A stretch of 38,776 nt of DNA from a virus: the IMG/VR virus record IMGVR_UViG_3300027792_000041, positions 1-38,776 of that record. One strand, 5' to 3'. Positions 12,645-20,989 of the stretch are shown in pieces; position 1 is the first letter of the stretch; the number at the start of each line of letters is the position of its first letter. The notes under the pieces are model-generated. The model did not search any database. It was not told where the DNA came from and saw nothing but the letters and a program-made list of their open reading frames with translations. The position numbers and the translations under genes are program-made.

Positions 12645-13409
12645 ATGCAGATAGACCCGACAAGGACTATGATGCTCAGACGGCAATATGAGAAACAACT
12701 AATGACACTATACAAGAAATTCGGAGAAAAAACAGTGCCACCACTACTAGACCTTGTCCGTCAGCATGAGCCACAACACCGGGTTATACAACAGCAGGAT
12801 AAAAAAACGATGGGTATAATAGACGACATCAGCCGATGGCTACGGGTGGAGATAGACCAACAGGTGACAAACCCGGCAAGGTCTGTCGTGGATCGTAACA
12901 TGACACAGGCGTATAAGAAGGGTATTAAGAAGGCTAATCGTGACATGAAAATCGACCATGTAATACCAGGGCATGATATGATGCCACTTGATTATGAGGC
13001 GCTTGTGAACATCCAAGAGATTAACATGAACCGCATCAAAGACTGCAATACTAGTATGCATGATGCCATCACATATAGTTGCAGCAAAGGGATAACACAA
13101 GGATGGGGCGTAGACAGGATAGCCTATGAGATACGGCGTAACATAGAGGGCAACCAGAACATGGGAATCGTACGAGCCCGTACGATAGCACGTACGGAGA
13201 TAATAGACGCATATAACACCGCTACAGACAACAGGTACAAGGCGATGGGTCTCAAGGATAAGGATATTGTTTGGATAACAGCTTTCGATGAGCGCACATG
13301 TGAGGAATGCGTGGACAACGATGGCAAGAATATTGAGGAGATAGGAGAAAGACCACCGATTCATCCTAATTGTCGTTGCAGCATAACAGGTGTACCACCA
13401 GAGGAATGA
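12645..13409 (+). CDS. MuF/SPP1 gp7-like head morphogenesis protein
   Basis: The 254-residue protein ends with the hallmark of the family: RARTIARTEIIDAYNTATDNRY, then FDERTCEECVDNDG and PPIHPNCRC, a cysteine/histidine metal-binding-type motif. MuF-like proteins associate with the portal and are packaged in small numbers; some carry toxins at their C terminus, but this one has the plain domain only. The N-terminal half is helical and basic. Confidence 0.9.
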   Translation: MQIDPTRTMMLRRQYEKQLMTLYKKFGEKTVPPLLDLVRQHEPQHRVIQQQDKKTMGIIDDISRWLRVEIDQQVTNPARSVVDRNMTQAYKKGIKKANRDMKIDHVIPGHDMMPLDYEALVNIQEINMNRIKDCNTSMHDAITYSCSKGITQGWGVDRIAYEIRRNIEGNQNMGIVRARTIARTEIIDAYNTATDNRYKAMGLKDKDIVWITAFDERTCEECVDNDGKNIEEIGERPPIHPNCRCSITGVPPEE

Positions 13410-13428
13410 TAATTTTCCGAGATAAATT

Positions 13429-13860
13429 ATGTCACACGAAAAAAACATGATAATGAAAGGACTCAAAACAGAAATTGAGTTAGACCTGGAAAAAAGCAAA
13501 AAAATGGATGAACTAGAAAAAAAGGTTATCACACTCAAAAACGAGCGTATACGTGAGAACCAGCTCACAGAACAGATAATCACACAAGAAAACGCACTTA
13601 AGAACATCCGTGAGATGATAAACATCTGCAACCAGAACCCGGATGCATCACCCTATCGTTTCTACCCTGGCAACTGGGCTTTCCAGTACCCACGTGTTGA
13701 GGGTATGAACCGTCTGAGCGCAGATCAGAAAAGGGTGGAACAGGAACAATCAGTCCTTAAAACACAGCGTAAACTAGCACGTGAACGGCAACTGGAGATA
13801 ATCAACAGCATAAAATCGTTTATAATGGATTTGCCGTCATTGGAATGTTTCAAGATATGA
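13429..13860 (+). CDS. 143-aa coiled-coil protein of the head module
   Basis: It has long coiled-coil helices (DLEKSKKMDELEKKVITLKN... and VEQEQSVLKTQRKLARERQLEII in pieces) around a Pro/aromatic middle (NPDASPYRFYPGNWAFQYPRVEG). Position after the MuF-like gene suggests a head or neck accessory protein. A scaffold role is less likely because a protease-scaffold fusion lies downstream. No family is recognised. Confidence 0.7.
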   Translation: MSHEKNMIMKGLKTEIELDLEKSKKMDELEKKVITLKNERIRENQLTEQIITQENALKNIREMINICNQNPDASPYRFYPGNWAFQYPRVEGMNRLSADQKRVEQEQSVLKTQRKLARERQLEIINSIKSFIMDLPSLECFKI

Positions 13861-13875
13861 GAGGGTGATGGGGGA

Positions 13876-14094
13876 TTGGCACGACCTTATTGGATGGAAC
13901 ACGGGCGTATAAGCCCCGGTGGCGTACCTGAACACCTGGCAGAGGGGCATAACAAGGTCACAAGAGGGGACAGGCTGCGTCATGCCCGAAAGATGGGTGA
14001 ACGCCGGGATGTACAGGAATGGCTGCAAAAATACCATAGACGTGGACAACTCACACCCTGGCAACAAAAAGCGGGTGCAAGGAAGATAATATGA
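13876..14094 (+). CDS. 72-aa basic hypothetical protein, probable TTG start
   Basis: A TTG at 13876 follows GAGGGTGATGGGGGA; the first in-frame ATG is six codons later (13894). The product (ARPYWMEHGRISPGGVPEHLAEGHN...) is rich in Arg, His and Gly with a Trp-rich tail (VQEWLQKYHRRGQLTPWQQKAGARK). The stop overlaps the next ATG (ATGA). Possibly a DNA- or capsid-binding small protein; unrecognised. Confidence 0.6.
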   Translation: MARPYWMEHGRISPGGVPEHLAEGHNKVTRGDRLRHARKMGERRDVQEWLQKYHRRGQLTPWQQKAGARKII

Positions 14095-14258
14095 TATGCC
14101 GCATCTGTCACACAAGATGTGGTATCGAAGGAAAGGATTATTGGTCTATCCAATACAGCCTATGTGAAAACTGTCTGACAAAAAACAACATGACGGGGTT
14201 GAACACAAAAAATGGCAGGAATACTAACAATCAACATAAAAGGCGTAAACCCGCTTAA
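14091..14258 (+). CDS. 55-aa zinc-ribbon protein
   Basis: It starts in ATGA overlap (MICRICHTRCGIEGKDYW) and carries two cysteine knuckles, CRICHTRC and CENC, separated by about 17 residues. A basic tail (HKRRKPA) overlaps the next gene's first 47 nt in another frame. Cysteine-knuckle proteins in head operons are uncommon; it may be an HNH-like remnant or a small adaptor. The overlap makes the last third less certain. Confidence 0.55.
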   Translation: MICRICHTRCGIEGKDYWSIQYSLCENCLTKNNMTGLNTKNGRNTNNQHKRRKPA

Positions 14259-14565
14259 ACAACGATTAGACCAGATGATACCAGCGGAACAAGTAGAGGA
14301 GACACTTGATAAAGGCGCCCTGTGGATAGAACACGATGCCAAACGACTCGTACGTGTAGACACCGGATTACTACGAGCAAGCATCAACACAGTATCAAAA
14401 CCCATGTCACGATACATAGGCAGCAGCAAAAACTATGCAGCGGCACAAGAGTTCGGACGACCCGACCTAAACAAATACGGGTACACACCATATCTGAGAC
14501 CAGCTGCGCGTCTTAACAGACAGCGTATAATAAACGCTTTTAAAGAATTATTGGAGAAAAAATGA
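14212..14565 (+). CDS. HK97 gp10-like head-tail/tail completion protein
   Basis: The 117-residue protein shows the family signature: ALWIEHDAKRLVRVDTGLLRASI then YAAAQEFGRPDLNKYGYTPYLRPA, near the C-terminal helix. HK97 gp10-like proteins act at the neck or tail end during head-tail joining. It usually lies after the capsid gene; here it lies before the protease, an unusual order. The start is preceded by GACGGGGTTG only weakly. Confidence 0.85.
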   Translation: MAGILTINIKGVNPLKQRLDQMIPAEQVEETLDKGALWIEHDAKRLVRVDTGLLRASINTVSKPMSRYIGSSKNYAAAQEFGRPDLNKYGYTPYLRPAARLNRQRIINAFKELLEKK

Positions 14566-15143
14566 ACATAGATAACCTTAACCCTATAAAAAGAAAAGTA
14601 GTATGGATGCTCCGACTGTTCAACACCCTGCATAAAAAACAACATGCGAAGACCCTGCGGGAGACACTTGAGAACACAGAAAACCCGCTCATAAAAACAC
14701 TACATAACATAACAAAAGAGACAGCCGACCACATATCACCATATGTTTTTCAGGGTGACGGCGCAGCGTTATCACATCAGGTACATGAGCGATACAAAGA
14801 CATGATACTAGTACCGATGGAGTTTTTCCTGAGCATACCCTATATCGACACCGCATACATAGACCCTTTCACCTACGCAGCATATCGCTTCGGTAAGGAA
14901 TGCAGGGAAAACCCTGTGCTATGGGATTACCTGGAAAAAAACGTGAAACAGCCTAGTATGTGGTATAAGAACGCATGGGAAGACTTCAAAAAAGAGACAC
15001 ACGACCAGACAGTAGCAGGTGAGCTGATAGAGGGGCAGAAAAGCGAGGGGGAGAGCCTGCTTGTGGACGAGTTCAACCATAAACGCCTGCAGGATTTCGC
15101 AGACAGGCAACAGCAACATCAAAAAAGATTTAGACACTGGTAA
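14562..15143 (+). CDS. 193-aa head-module hypothetical protein
   Basis: It starts in an ATGA overlap. Largely helical (VVWMLRLFNTLHKKQHAKTL, KETADHISPYVF, MEFFLSIPYIDTAYIDPFTYAAYRFGKE) with an acidic then Gln/His-rich C terminus (FADRQQQHQKRFRHW). No homologous family is recognised. The location before the protease suggests a head assembly role. Confidence 0.7.
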   Translation: MNIDNLNPIKRKVVWMLRLFNTLHKKQHAKTLRETLENTENPLIKTLHNITKETADHISPYVFQGDGAALSHQVHERYKDMILVPMEFFLSIPYIDTAYIDPFTYAAYRFGKECRENPVLWDYLEKNVKQPSMWYKNAWEDFKKETHDQTVAGELIEGQKSEGESLLVDEFNHKRLQDFADRQQQHQKRFRHW

Positions 15144-15160
15144 AAACAAAAAGGGAGGTA

Positions 15161-16168
15161 ATGATGAGAAACGACAACAAAGTCATGAAACATCTTAATG
15201 CTAGTTTCGTGACCACTGAAAAAGGCAACATAAAGAACCTTAAGGCTACAAATGATGATAAACATCCTATGGTGCTAGTCACGGGCAACCGTTTCATGAA
15301 CGGCGAGTTCGTACCAGCATCAGAGCTTGAAAAAGTATACAAGCAATGGGATGGGACGTACCATAACCTCAACCACGGACGTAACTTCGACGGGCGGGTG
15401 ATGGTACAAGAGATCGTTGGCATACACACTGATACGCAGATGAAAGACAACGATGTGGTGACCAACGTGATAGAAGGCGAGAAAACAGCGTTGTATGATG
15501 CATGGAAGGGTTTTTTGGCGCTTAACCAGAAAGCAGGGAAACCTACAAATGTGAGCATGGAAGTATGGGCGAATGCGAAACCAATGAGATACAGCGAGAT
15601 AAAACACCTAGTGAGCAAAGACGACCGTTACCTCAGTAAACGTGAGATAAAAGACGATGATGAAGTGACTGTACTGGTGGATTTCGAACCAGCAGGTGGG
15701 GCTACAGTGGATGTAGGCGCAGGCGGCGATGAATGCAGCTACATAGGCAAAGAAGACACCATACCGATAACAACTGAAAACAAAGAACCTGTTGTTGACA
15801 CTAACGAGGCATCGATAACAGTGAACGTAATCATACCGGATAGTATGACACAAACCGAAACAAAAAAAGAGATAATAGTTGAGGATAAACAACCATTAAT
15901 GGAAACAAAAAAAATAGAGGAGAAAAAAGCTATGGCTGAAGAACAAAAACCAACTGAACCAAAAGAAACAGTTGCAATAAAAACAGAGCAACCAAACGAA
16001 GAGATGGTTGCATTAAAGAAGCAGATAGACGAACTAAAAAAGTCTCTCACAGAGATGCAAACCAGACCGGTAACAACCATGTCAGATGGAGAGAATGGCG
16101 GGGAATGGTTTGGTTTAACGGCAGTGAAAAAACTAAAAGAAAACATAAACAAACAGAGGAAAGAATAA
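15161..16168 (+). CDS. prohead protease fused to scaffold
   Basis: The 335-residue protein has an N-terminal protease-like domain with YHNLNHG (His68/His72), a conserved VGIHTD strand, and NVSMEVWA carrying the probable nucleophile Ser132. These match the His...Ser layout of Mu I/S78-like prohead proteases. From about residue 185 it turns into a low-complexity, acidic, Lys/Glu/Thr-rich region with a coiled coil (NEEMVALKKQIDELKKSLTEMQ) and a basic tail, typical of a scaffold. The protease would cut scaffold and capsid delta-domains. The start follows GGGAGGTA. It directly precedes the major capsid gene by two bases. Confidence 0.8.
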   Translation: MMRNDNKVMKHLNASFVTTEKGNIKNLKATNDDKHPMVLVTGNRFMNGEFVPASELEKVYKQWDGTYHNLNHGRNFDGRVMVQEIVGIHTDTQMKDNDVVTNVIEGEKTALYDAWKGFLALNQKAGKPTNVSMEVWANAKPMRYSEIKHLVSKDDRYLSKREIKDDDEVTVLVDFEPAGGATVDVGAGGDECSYIGKEDTIPITTENKEPVVDTNEASITVNVIIPDSMTQTETKKEIIVEDKQPLMETKKIEEKKAMAEEQKPTEPKETVAIKTEQPNEEMVALKKQIDELKKSLTEMQTRPVTTMSDGENGGEWFGLTAVKKLKENINKQRKE

Positions 16169-16170
16169 AC

Positions 16171-17178
16171 ATGTCAGAAGTAAAATACGTACCAAAAACG
16201 ATTCATTCTTTTGCAGATTATGATAGCAACCATATCATAACTAAGGATATGAAGACGATGAGTTTCGGTGGCAGCCTTCAGACAAACTGGACTGACACCG
16301 CGACACTTGATCCTATCAGCGCATGGGCTAACGAGATACTCGCAGAAGGTCTTTATTACAGCCCGGTAACAGCTGTTGTAGAGAAAGGTGGGCAACTCAG
16401 AAGGTCTAACAAGAGGCAGTTGTTCTGGGTGTCAAAAGCATCCACTAGTAACGCTTCAACAATGTGGGCGACAGGCGTCACAGATGTTCACACTGGGGAA
16501 TATGAACATGACCTGGACATGGAGACCATGTATATCGACCCTGTGGAATACAGGACAGCTACACCAATCGCATATGAGACTCTCGAGGAAGTCGATAATG
16601 TACCACTTGAGGCGCATATACGTAAGACATTAGCCTATTATGCACAGAGATATTTCACATATCAACTATACCGTGCTACTGATAACAAACCCATTGATGC
16701 TGGTTACACTTTCACATCAGCGGGTAACTCACTAGAGTATTGTGATGGCAATACCGTTGACTGGGGTACACAACTCACTACAGATATGATAAAAACAGGT
16801 ATAGAATATATTGTATCTGATTTGTATACACCAACTGATTGTCTGCTTCCACCTGCGTTAATCAGCGACCTGTTCTTAGAGTCACAGTTCGTCAACGCAG
16901 CCCAATATGGTAGTCAGAACTCAGCTATACTAGAGGGTAAGATACCCAGGTTCATGGGTGTAGACTTCCATCTAGATACCGACATACCTAACGACAGATC
17001 AGGTAATGATGTCGGTTTCATGGTTGACAGAAACAACTGGATGGGTATGGTAGTCGCTAACGAAGGCGGCATCAAGGTATACGACCGATGGAACACAGGC
17101 GAATATGATTTCTGCATCAGGATGAAACTCGGTGCGAAAGTCATACAAGAGAACGCCGGTTGTGTATTCTACACATAA
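16171..17178 (+). CDS. HK97-fold major capsid protein
   Basis: I choose the ATG at 16171 (MSEVKYVPKTIHSFADYDSN), after CAGAGGAAAGA; an upstream in-frame GTG overlaps the protease gene. The 335-residue protein shows capsid-type features: LDPISAWANEILAEGLYYSPV, the E-loop region (ATGVTDVHTGEYEHDLDMETMYIDPVEYRTATPI in pieces), a long spine helix (LEAHIRKTLAYYAQRYFTYQLYRA), and the A-domain (PPALISDLFLESQFVNAAQYGSQN ... VDRNNWMGMVV). A long T tract follows. No obvious cleavable delta-domain precedes it, which fits a separate scaffold. Confidence 0.9.
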   Translation: MSEVKYVPKTIHSFADYDSNHIITKDMKTMSFGGSLQTNWTDTATLDPISAWANEILAEGLYYSPVTAVVEKGGQLRRSNKRQLFWVSKASTSNASTMWATGVTDVHTGEYEHDLDMETMYIDPVEYRTATPIAYETLEEVDNVPLEAHIRKTLAYYAQRYFTYQLYRATDNKPIDAGYTFTSAGNSLEYCDGNTVDWGTQLTTDMIKTGIEYIVSDLYTPTDCLLPPALISDLFLESQFVNAAQYGSQNSAILEGKIPRFMGVDFHLDTDIPNDRSGNDVGFMVDRNNWMGMVVANEGGIKVYDRWNTGEYDFCIRMKLGAKVIQENAGCVFYT

Positions 17179-17187
17179 AGAGGGATA

Positions 17188-17228
17188 TTTTTTTCTCTCT
17201 TTTTTTTTCTCTTTTTTTTATAAAAAAA
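17188..17228 (+). terminator. T-rich transcription terminator after the capsid gene
   Basis: Three T tracts of 7-9 bases, interrupted by CTCTC and CTC, occupy 17188-17219, followed by AAAAAAAA GGGGG. Archaeal termination works on such U tracts, so a fraction of late transcripts would end just past the capsid gene, raising its relative abundance. Confidence 0.6.
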
Positions 17229-17270
17229 AGGGGGTTGAACGGATAACGAATAGGATGGGGTTGATTAAGT

Positions 17271-17381
17271 ATGTTGTTTAAACAGAAATACACAGGCACG
17301 TTATTTGAAACAGATGACCCTGAACTGATACAACATTACAGGCAGGATAAAAACTGGAAATCATTTAAGGTGATGAGCTAG
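17271..17381 (+). CDS. 36-aa small head protein
   Basis: The ATG at 17271 follows GGATGGGGTTGAT. The 36-residue product (LFKQKYTGTLFETDDPELIQHYRQDKNW) has the pattern of small proteins often found just after phage capsid genes: a short strand pair followed by E/D-x-x-x-I-x-x-x-R helix and a Trp/Phe. It ends one base before the connector gene. Function is not established for this class. Confidence 0.6.
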   Translation: MLFKQKYTGTLFETDDPELIQHYRQDKNWKSFKVMS

Positions 17382-17382
17382 T

Positions 17383-18000
17383 ATGTGGGCGACACCACGA
17401 CTTGTACGTGACGTACTAGGGCTTGACGACGAGGCTTCGATAAACGACCGTGAGATGGAATCAATCATCAGGATAGCACAGGAACACGTGAAAGAAGAAC
17501 TATATCATTATGTCGAGGAGACAGTAAACCCTAACCCGGATACTGGTGACAGCTGGGATGGTACTAACAAGACTTTTCAGACAAGCTACTATCCTATAGT
17601 GGATAGTGACTATGATTTCGTGGTGGACAGCAACGATGTAACCGCTCAGTGGATAAGTGCATCATATGTGGCAAAAAACTGTGTTGTGACAGTCAGCAGC
17701 TCGACATATGGTATACTCACATTGACACAATCAAATACTAGTGCTATACCGGAGAGTGCAGAGGATGTCATAGTACGGTACTATGCATGTCATAGGAATA
17801 TCACAAAGAAACAGTTGGAGAACCTCACAGCATACATGGCAGCGCATCTAGTATACATGAGGCTTAAAAGCGGTACAAGTATCAGTCAGGTAGACCTGAC
17901 GAATAACTGGCGTCTTATACTCAAATCACCGACAACATATCTGGATAACTATTATCTTCTTCTAGGTCAACTTCAAAACAGTACAATTAAAGGAGTGTGA
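17383..18000 (+). CDS. head-tail connector (gp6/gp15-like)
   Basis: The 205-residue protein starts WATPRLVRDVLGLDDEASINDREMESIIRIAQEHVKEEL, the helical start of connector proteins (D-x-x-I-x-x-x-I-x-x-A). A beta-sandwich insert follows (residues 65-125; VDSDYDFVVDSNDVTAQW, VVTVSSSTYGILTLTQ). A C-terminal helix (ENLTAYMAAHLVYMRL) completes the fold. It attaches below the portal to close the capsid. The insert is larger than in the usual 100-130-residue connectors. Confidence 0.8.
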   Translation: MWATPRLVRDVLGLDDEASINDREMESIIRIAQEHVKEELYHYVEETVNPNPDTGDSWDGTNKTFQTSYYPIVDSDYDFVVDSNDVTAQWISASYVAKNCVVTVSSSTYGILTLTQSNTSAIPESAEDVIVRYYACHRNITKKQLENLTAYMAAHLVYMRLKSGTSISQVDLTNNWRLILKSPTTYLDNYYLLLGQLQNSTIKGV

Positions 18001-18009
18001 AAATAAAAC

Positions 18010-18201
18010 ATGGCAGTTAGTATATCATCCACAGCATGGAATAGCGGGTATTTAGTATCAGCTAGTGGCACGATAGCAGAGGTCAACACAGAGATGGCAG
18101 CAGGAGCAGCTAGTAAATGTGCATTAAGATGCAGAGAATATCTCCTGGGCTATGGCGGTACAACCGCTGGTAACTGTGTGGCAGTCTGGTATAAAAAATA
18201 A
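18010..18201 (+). CDS. 63-aa small virion-type protein
   Basis: Small Ala/Ser/Gly-rich beta protein (MAVSISSTAWNSGYLVSASGT ... NCVAVWYKK) with three cysteines. It sits between connector and tail terminator genes. The style resembles small capsid decoration or tail proteins, and also the 72-aa protein at 18802. No family is recognised. Confidence 0.6.
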   Translation: MAVSISSTAWNSGYLVSASGTIAEVNTEMAAGAASKCALRCREYLLGYGGTTAGNCVAVWYKK

Positions 18202-18216
18202 AAGAGTTAAAAAACT

Positions 18217-18681
18217 ATGTTTGATCCACGTGACGACCTTATAGGGCTTTTCACCAACAGCAGGATAGGCGCAGCCAGCAGGTACAGTACGACAACAGCG
18301 TACGTAAAACTACTCAGCTATGAGGGCAACGAAGAGAAAGAACCAAACGACTACGGCGATAAATACGTGGGCATCATGTGGTTTAAGCCACCCCGCAGCT
18401 ACCTCGCGACAATGGACATTGGTTTCAGCACTACTGAACATGAGGTTGTAGTGGACTGCGACCTGATAATACCAGTGAACGACAAATGGCTAAAAGGCAT
18501 ACATTCGACATACATAAACAATATTCTACATACCTTTGAGACTACGATACGGACAAATGCGAGTGCAAGCGGGAAAACATGGGATACAGCCGAGGTACAT
18601 GCTATTCCAGTGAGCCTGGATGCAGAAAACCCGAATGTTTACAGACGGGTAGTTGAAGTAGTCTGTAAGAAAGCGAACTAA
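18217..18681 (+). CDS. tail completion/terminator-like protein
   Basis: The 154-residue protein has an alternating strand pattern (TTTAYVKLLSYEGN, YVGIMWFKPPRSYLATMDIGFSTTEHEVVVDCDLII) and a helix (GIHSTYINNILHTFETTIRTNA), like tail terminator proteins that cap the tail tube. The gene order connector - this gene - tail tube supports the assignment. Sequence similarity to a named family cannot be confirmed by eye. Confidence 0.6.
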   Translation: MFDPRDDLIGLFTNSRIGAASRYSTTTAYVKLLSYEGNEEKEPNDYGDKYVGIMWFKPPRSYLATMDIGFSTTEHEVVVDCDLIIPVNDKWLKGIHSTYINNILHTFETTIRTNASASGKTWDTAEVHAIPVSLDAENPNVYRRVVEVVCKKAN

Positions 18682-18693
18682 AAAAATTTTAGG

Positions 18694-18773
18694 GTTCATT
18701 AGTTTTTTTATGTTCGAGGATAAACAACCATGAACGTAGCCACAAGATGGTTACATGAGTTGTTTTAATGAAC
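18694..18773 (+). ncRNA. structured leader RNA element before the tail genes
   Basis: GTTCATTA (18694-18701) pairs with TAATGAAC (18766-18773). Nested inside are AACAAC/GTTGTT (18723-18728 / 18759-18764), CATG/CATG (18729-18732 / 18754-18757) and TAGCCA/TGGTTA (18737-18742 / 18748-18753) with loop CAAGA. In total about 24 bp of nested pairing sits in a 120-nt gap otherwise empty of long genes. Two tiny frames lie inside (18710-18733 and 18730-18768, overlapping as ATGA), the latter preceded by GAGGA. The stem ends just before the GGAGGA of the gene at 18802, so it may control its translation or attenuate transcription. Confidence 0.5.
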
Positions 18774-18801
18774 TAAAAAACATAGGAGGAAAAAGAAATT
18801 T

Positions 18802-19020
18802 ATGAGTTTACCAGGGACAGATTTGTATTATACACATATTAAAACAAAGTATGTGAGTGGAGTTGTTAAATCAACGGCGACCAGTACGGGAACAGTAGTA
18901 GGCAACAAAAAAGTTTTAACAGCAGCTAACACCCGTCTTAATTGTAACGCGGTGCTTGAGACAGCGGATAGCGCAGGTACGACATATTACATACCTTTGT
19001 TTACAAAAATATGGAATTAA
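18802..19020 (+). CDS. 72-aa hypothetical tail-module protein
   Basis: The start follows ATAGGAGGAAAAAG, a strong Shine-Dalgarno. Thr/Val/Ala-rich beta protein (GVVKSTATSTGTVVGNKKVLTAANTRLNCNAVLETADSAGTTYYIPL in pieces). It lies directly before the tail tube gene and after the structured leader. Possibly a small structural or decoration protein made at high level. Confidence 0.6.
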   Translation: MSLPGTDLYYTHIKTKYVSGVVKSTATSTGTVVGNKKVLTAANTRLNCNAVLETADSAGTTYYIPLFTKIWN

Positions 19021-19042
19021 TCTTAGGGTGATGTGATATAAG

Positions 19043-19975
19043 ATGACGATAACAACAAAAAACACGGGAATGAAACTAGAGTATATAGCGGAATCGACAC
19101 GTGGTACTCCAGTCAGCAGCGGTACTCTTCAGACACCCAGTGATGCAGTAAGCAACGTGAACCTCTCAGGTAGTAACAACGCCGGCATAGTCTATACCAT
19201 TGGCGACTACGATGGACAGGATACGACATATGGTCTCAAGGACTATAAACTGAGTTTCGAGTATGATATCCAGCGCATAGAAAACACCAGCCCAAAAAAG
19301 TGCAATACTCTCACAAAGAGTATGCAGTATTATGCTCTTACGAGATCAAGCGGACTATTAACACCATTGACTTTCTACGTACATACTAAGAGCGATGCCA
19401 CATATGTCTGCAAAGGATGTGTCGTTGACAGCTGGAATCTCAGTGTGACACCAGGCGGACGACTTCACGCAACAGTTAATGTCAGCGTAGCGAGTGTAGC
19501 ATGCGAGATAGGAAATTATCCCAGTCTCACAGACAGCACAGCATGGGGCAACACCTTCGAGACATTCCAAGGTGCATCCATTACACGTGCCGGTGGTTTC
19601 GATGAGGGTGTAAGCGGTTTCACAATAACCATAAACAACAACCCAACTGGCGTACCAAACATAGGTCTCTCAAGGTATCATAGTTACTATGAGGGATTAC
19701 AGAATCTCAGCGGCACGGTAAATGTCATACTCAGCAGCGGTGGTAAAACCGACTGGGAGGAGATGACAGGCGCAGGTGAGGATGCATCGCCGACAGAAGC
19801 ATCTATAGTGTTCAACACAGGCACAAGTACGACAAGCGGCAACAAGAGTATGAAGTTCACATTCGCTAACGCAGCATATACTAATCTACCAGTGAATTTC
19901 AATGCTGAAGACGGATATGTTACTAGTGGAGTTGGTTGGATAGCTGAGAGTGTAACACTAGCAGAGTATAGTTGA
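19043..19975 (+). CDS. tail tube protein
   Basis: The 310-residue protein is beta-rich with the style of siphovirus-type tube proteins: MKLEYIAESTRGTPVSSGTLQTPSD at the start, then a mid segment (DSWNLSVTPGGRLHATVNVSVASV) and a late strand set (GVSGFTITINNNPTGVPNIG, YYEGLQNLSGTVNVIL). Proteins beginning with 'Y-x-x-E-x-x-x-G-x-x-P' are typical tail tube monomers. It stacks as hexamers forming the tail tube. No sheath gene follows, arguing for a non-contractile tail. Confidence 0.78.
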   Translation: MTITTKNTGMKLEYIAESTRGTPVSSGTLQTPSDAVSNVNLSGSNNAGIVYTIGDYDGQDTTYGLKDYKLSFEYDIQRIENTSPKKCNTLTKSMQYYALTRSSGLLTPLTFYVHTKSDATYVCKGCVVDSWNLSVTPGGRLHATVNVSVASVACEIGNYPSLTDSTAWGNTFETFQGASITRAGGFDEGVSGFTITINNNPTGVPNIGLSRYHSYYEGLQNLSGTVNVILSSGGKTDWEEMTGAGEDASPTEASIVFNTGTSTTSGNKSMKFTFANAAYTNLPVNFNAEDGYVTSGVGWIAESVTLAEYS

Positions 19976-19984
19976 GGTTAAATC

Positions 19985-20560
19985 ATGGCAGCAGCAACAG
20001 TAGTAGTAAAAGAACTCAACGGAGCAGCAGGTAGTCAAACATATACTACCTGTGGTAGTACAGCGACAAGCTACTTTAGAGTCAGTGACGCACATGGTAA
20101 CAGTACACCAAGCTATAAGATACCTATACCAGCAGCGGGTGTGAATTATAGTTACTGGAAGACATATTGCGCAGAGGTCACAGCGAACGCATCAGCTAAC
20201 ACACTTGACAACTGGAAGTTCTACTTAGCTAGTTATGCCGGATGGGTCACTAAACTCGGTAGCAGCGGAGCAGTGAAAGCAGGGAAAAGCGGTACAACCT
20301 ATGGACTCAAGATAGCGGATTATGAACAGTCACTTGGACAAACCGATAGCAACGGATGGGCAGGACAGGAACTAAACGCAGGACATACAGGCATAGATAG
20401 CGTAGCAAATGCGCCGACAACAGCAACACAATACGATAACCACCCGATAACCAGTACGGGCAGCACAAACTTTTTCACACTGCAGATACATGTTGACACA
20501 GATGCTACTTTCGGGGCACTTGGTGCTTTAACCGCATATATTCAGTATGACGAAAGCTAA
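19985..20560 (+). CDS. 191-aa beta-rich virion protein
   Basis: Ala/Thr/Gly-rich (MAAATVVVKELNGAAGSQTYTT...) with a C-terminal strand pair (TNFFTLQIHVDTDATFGALG ... AYIQYDES). The composition is typical of virion surface proteins. It sits right after the tail tube gene and overlaps the next gene by 14 nt. It may be a second tail or head decoration protein; no family is recognised. Confidence 0.65.
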   Translation: MAAATVVVKELNGAAGSQTYTTCGSTATSYFRVSDAHGNSTPSYKIPIPAAGVNYSYWKTYCAEVTANASANTLDNWKFYLASYAGWVTKLGSSGAVKAGKSGTTYGLKIADYEQSLGQTDSNGWAGQELNAGHTGIDSVANAPTTATQYDNHPITSTGSTNFFTLQIHVDTDATFGALGALTAYIQYDES

Positions 20561-20984
20561 AATAAATATGGGTGAGGAGGGCAACACTCCTCATCATTGT
20601 TATTTTTGGATTGCCACACTAGTTGATGGTAGTGTCATCCCTGAGTATGATTTCGATAACCTGAAACATAACCATGTCAGGGATTTACCAGTTGAGTTTG
20701 TCACTAAATTCAGTTGGTATCCAGTGAGTCTCACAATGATAGAACGTGTACAAGACATGTTCAACGAAATATTAGTCTTACCGTTTTCACAGCAGATACA
20801 CACAATAAACATATCATTGGTTGAAGGGGAGCGATTAAGGATACACCCCGTCTGGCGTAACACAGCATCTTTCATAGGACATGACGGGATGGAAGTCAAA
20901 TATGCTCTTTTTAAAAACCTGAAAAACAACAACGTGGAAGGTTTCTGGGTTAAAGAAGATGGGAGTATAACGCAGGAAGAATAA
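20547..20984 (+). CDS. 145-aa hypothetical protein (host-interface or tail-linked)
   Basis: Starts inside the previous gene. Contains YFWIATLVDGSVIPEYDFDNLKHNHVRDLPVEFVTKFSWYPVSL (in pieces), a pattern 'W-x-A-x-L-x-DG-x-x-I-P-E-x-D' seen in small phage and archaeal virus proteins of unknown role. A later INISLVEGERLRIHPVWR strand follows. It is immediately upstream of the glycosyltransferase gene, so it could belong to that module. Confidence 0.6.
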   Translation: MTKAKINMGEEGNTPHHCYFWIATLVDGSVIPEYDFDNLKHNHVRDLPVEFVTKFSWYPVSLTMIERVQDMFNEILVLPFSQQIHTINISLVEGERLRIHPVWRNTASFIGHDGMEVKYALFKNLKNNNVEGFWVKEDGSITQEE

Positions 20985-20989
20985 AAAAA

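Noticed and set aside
12840-13631. 263-codon leftward frame
   Set aside because: It is antisense to the well-identified MuF-like gene and has no ribosome site or promoter.
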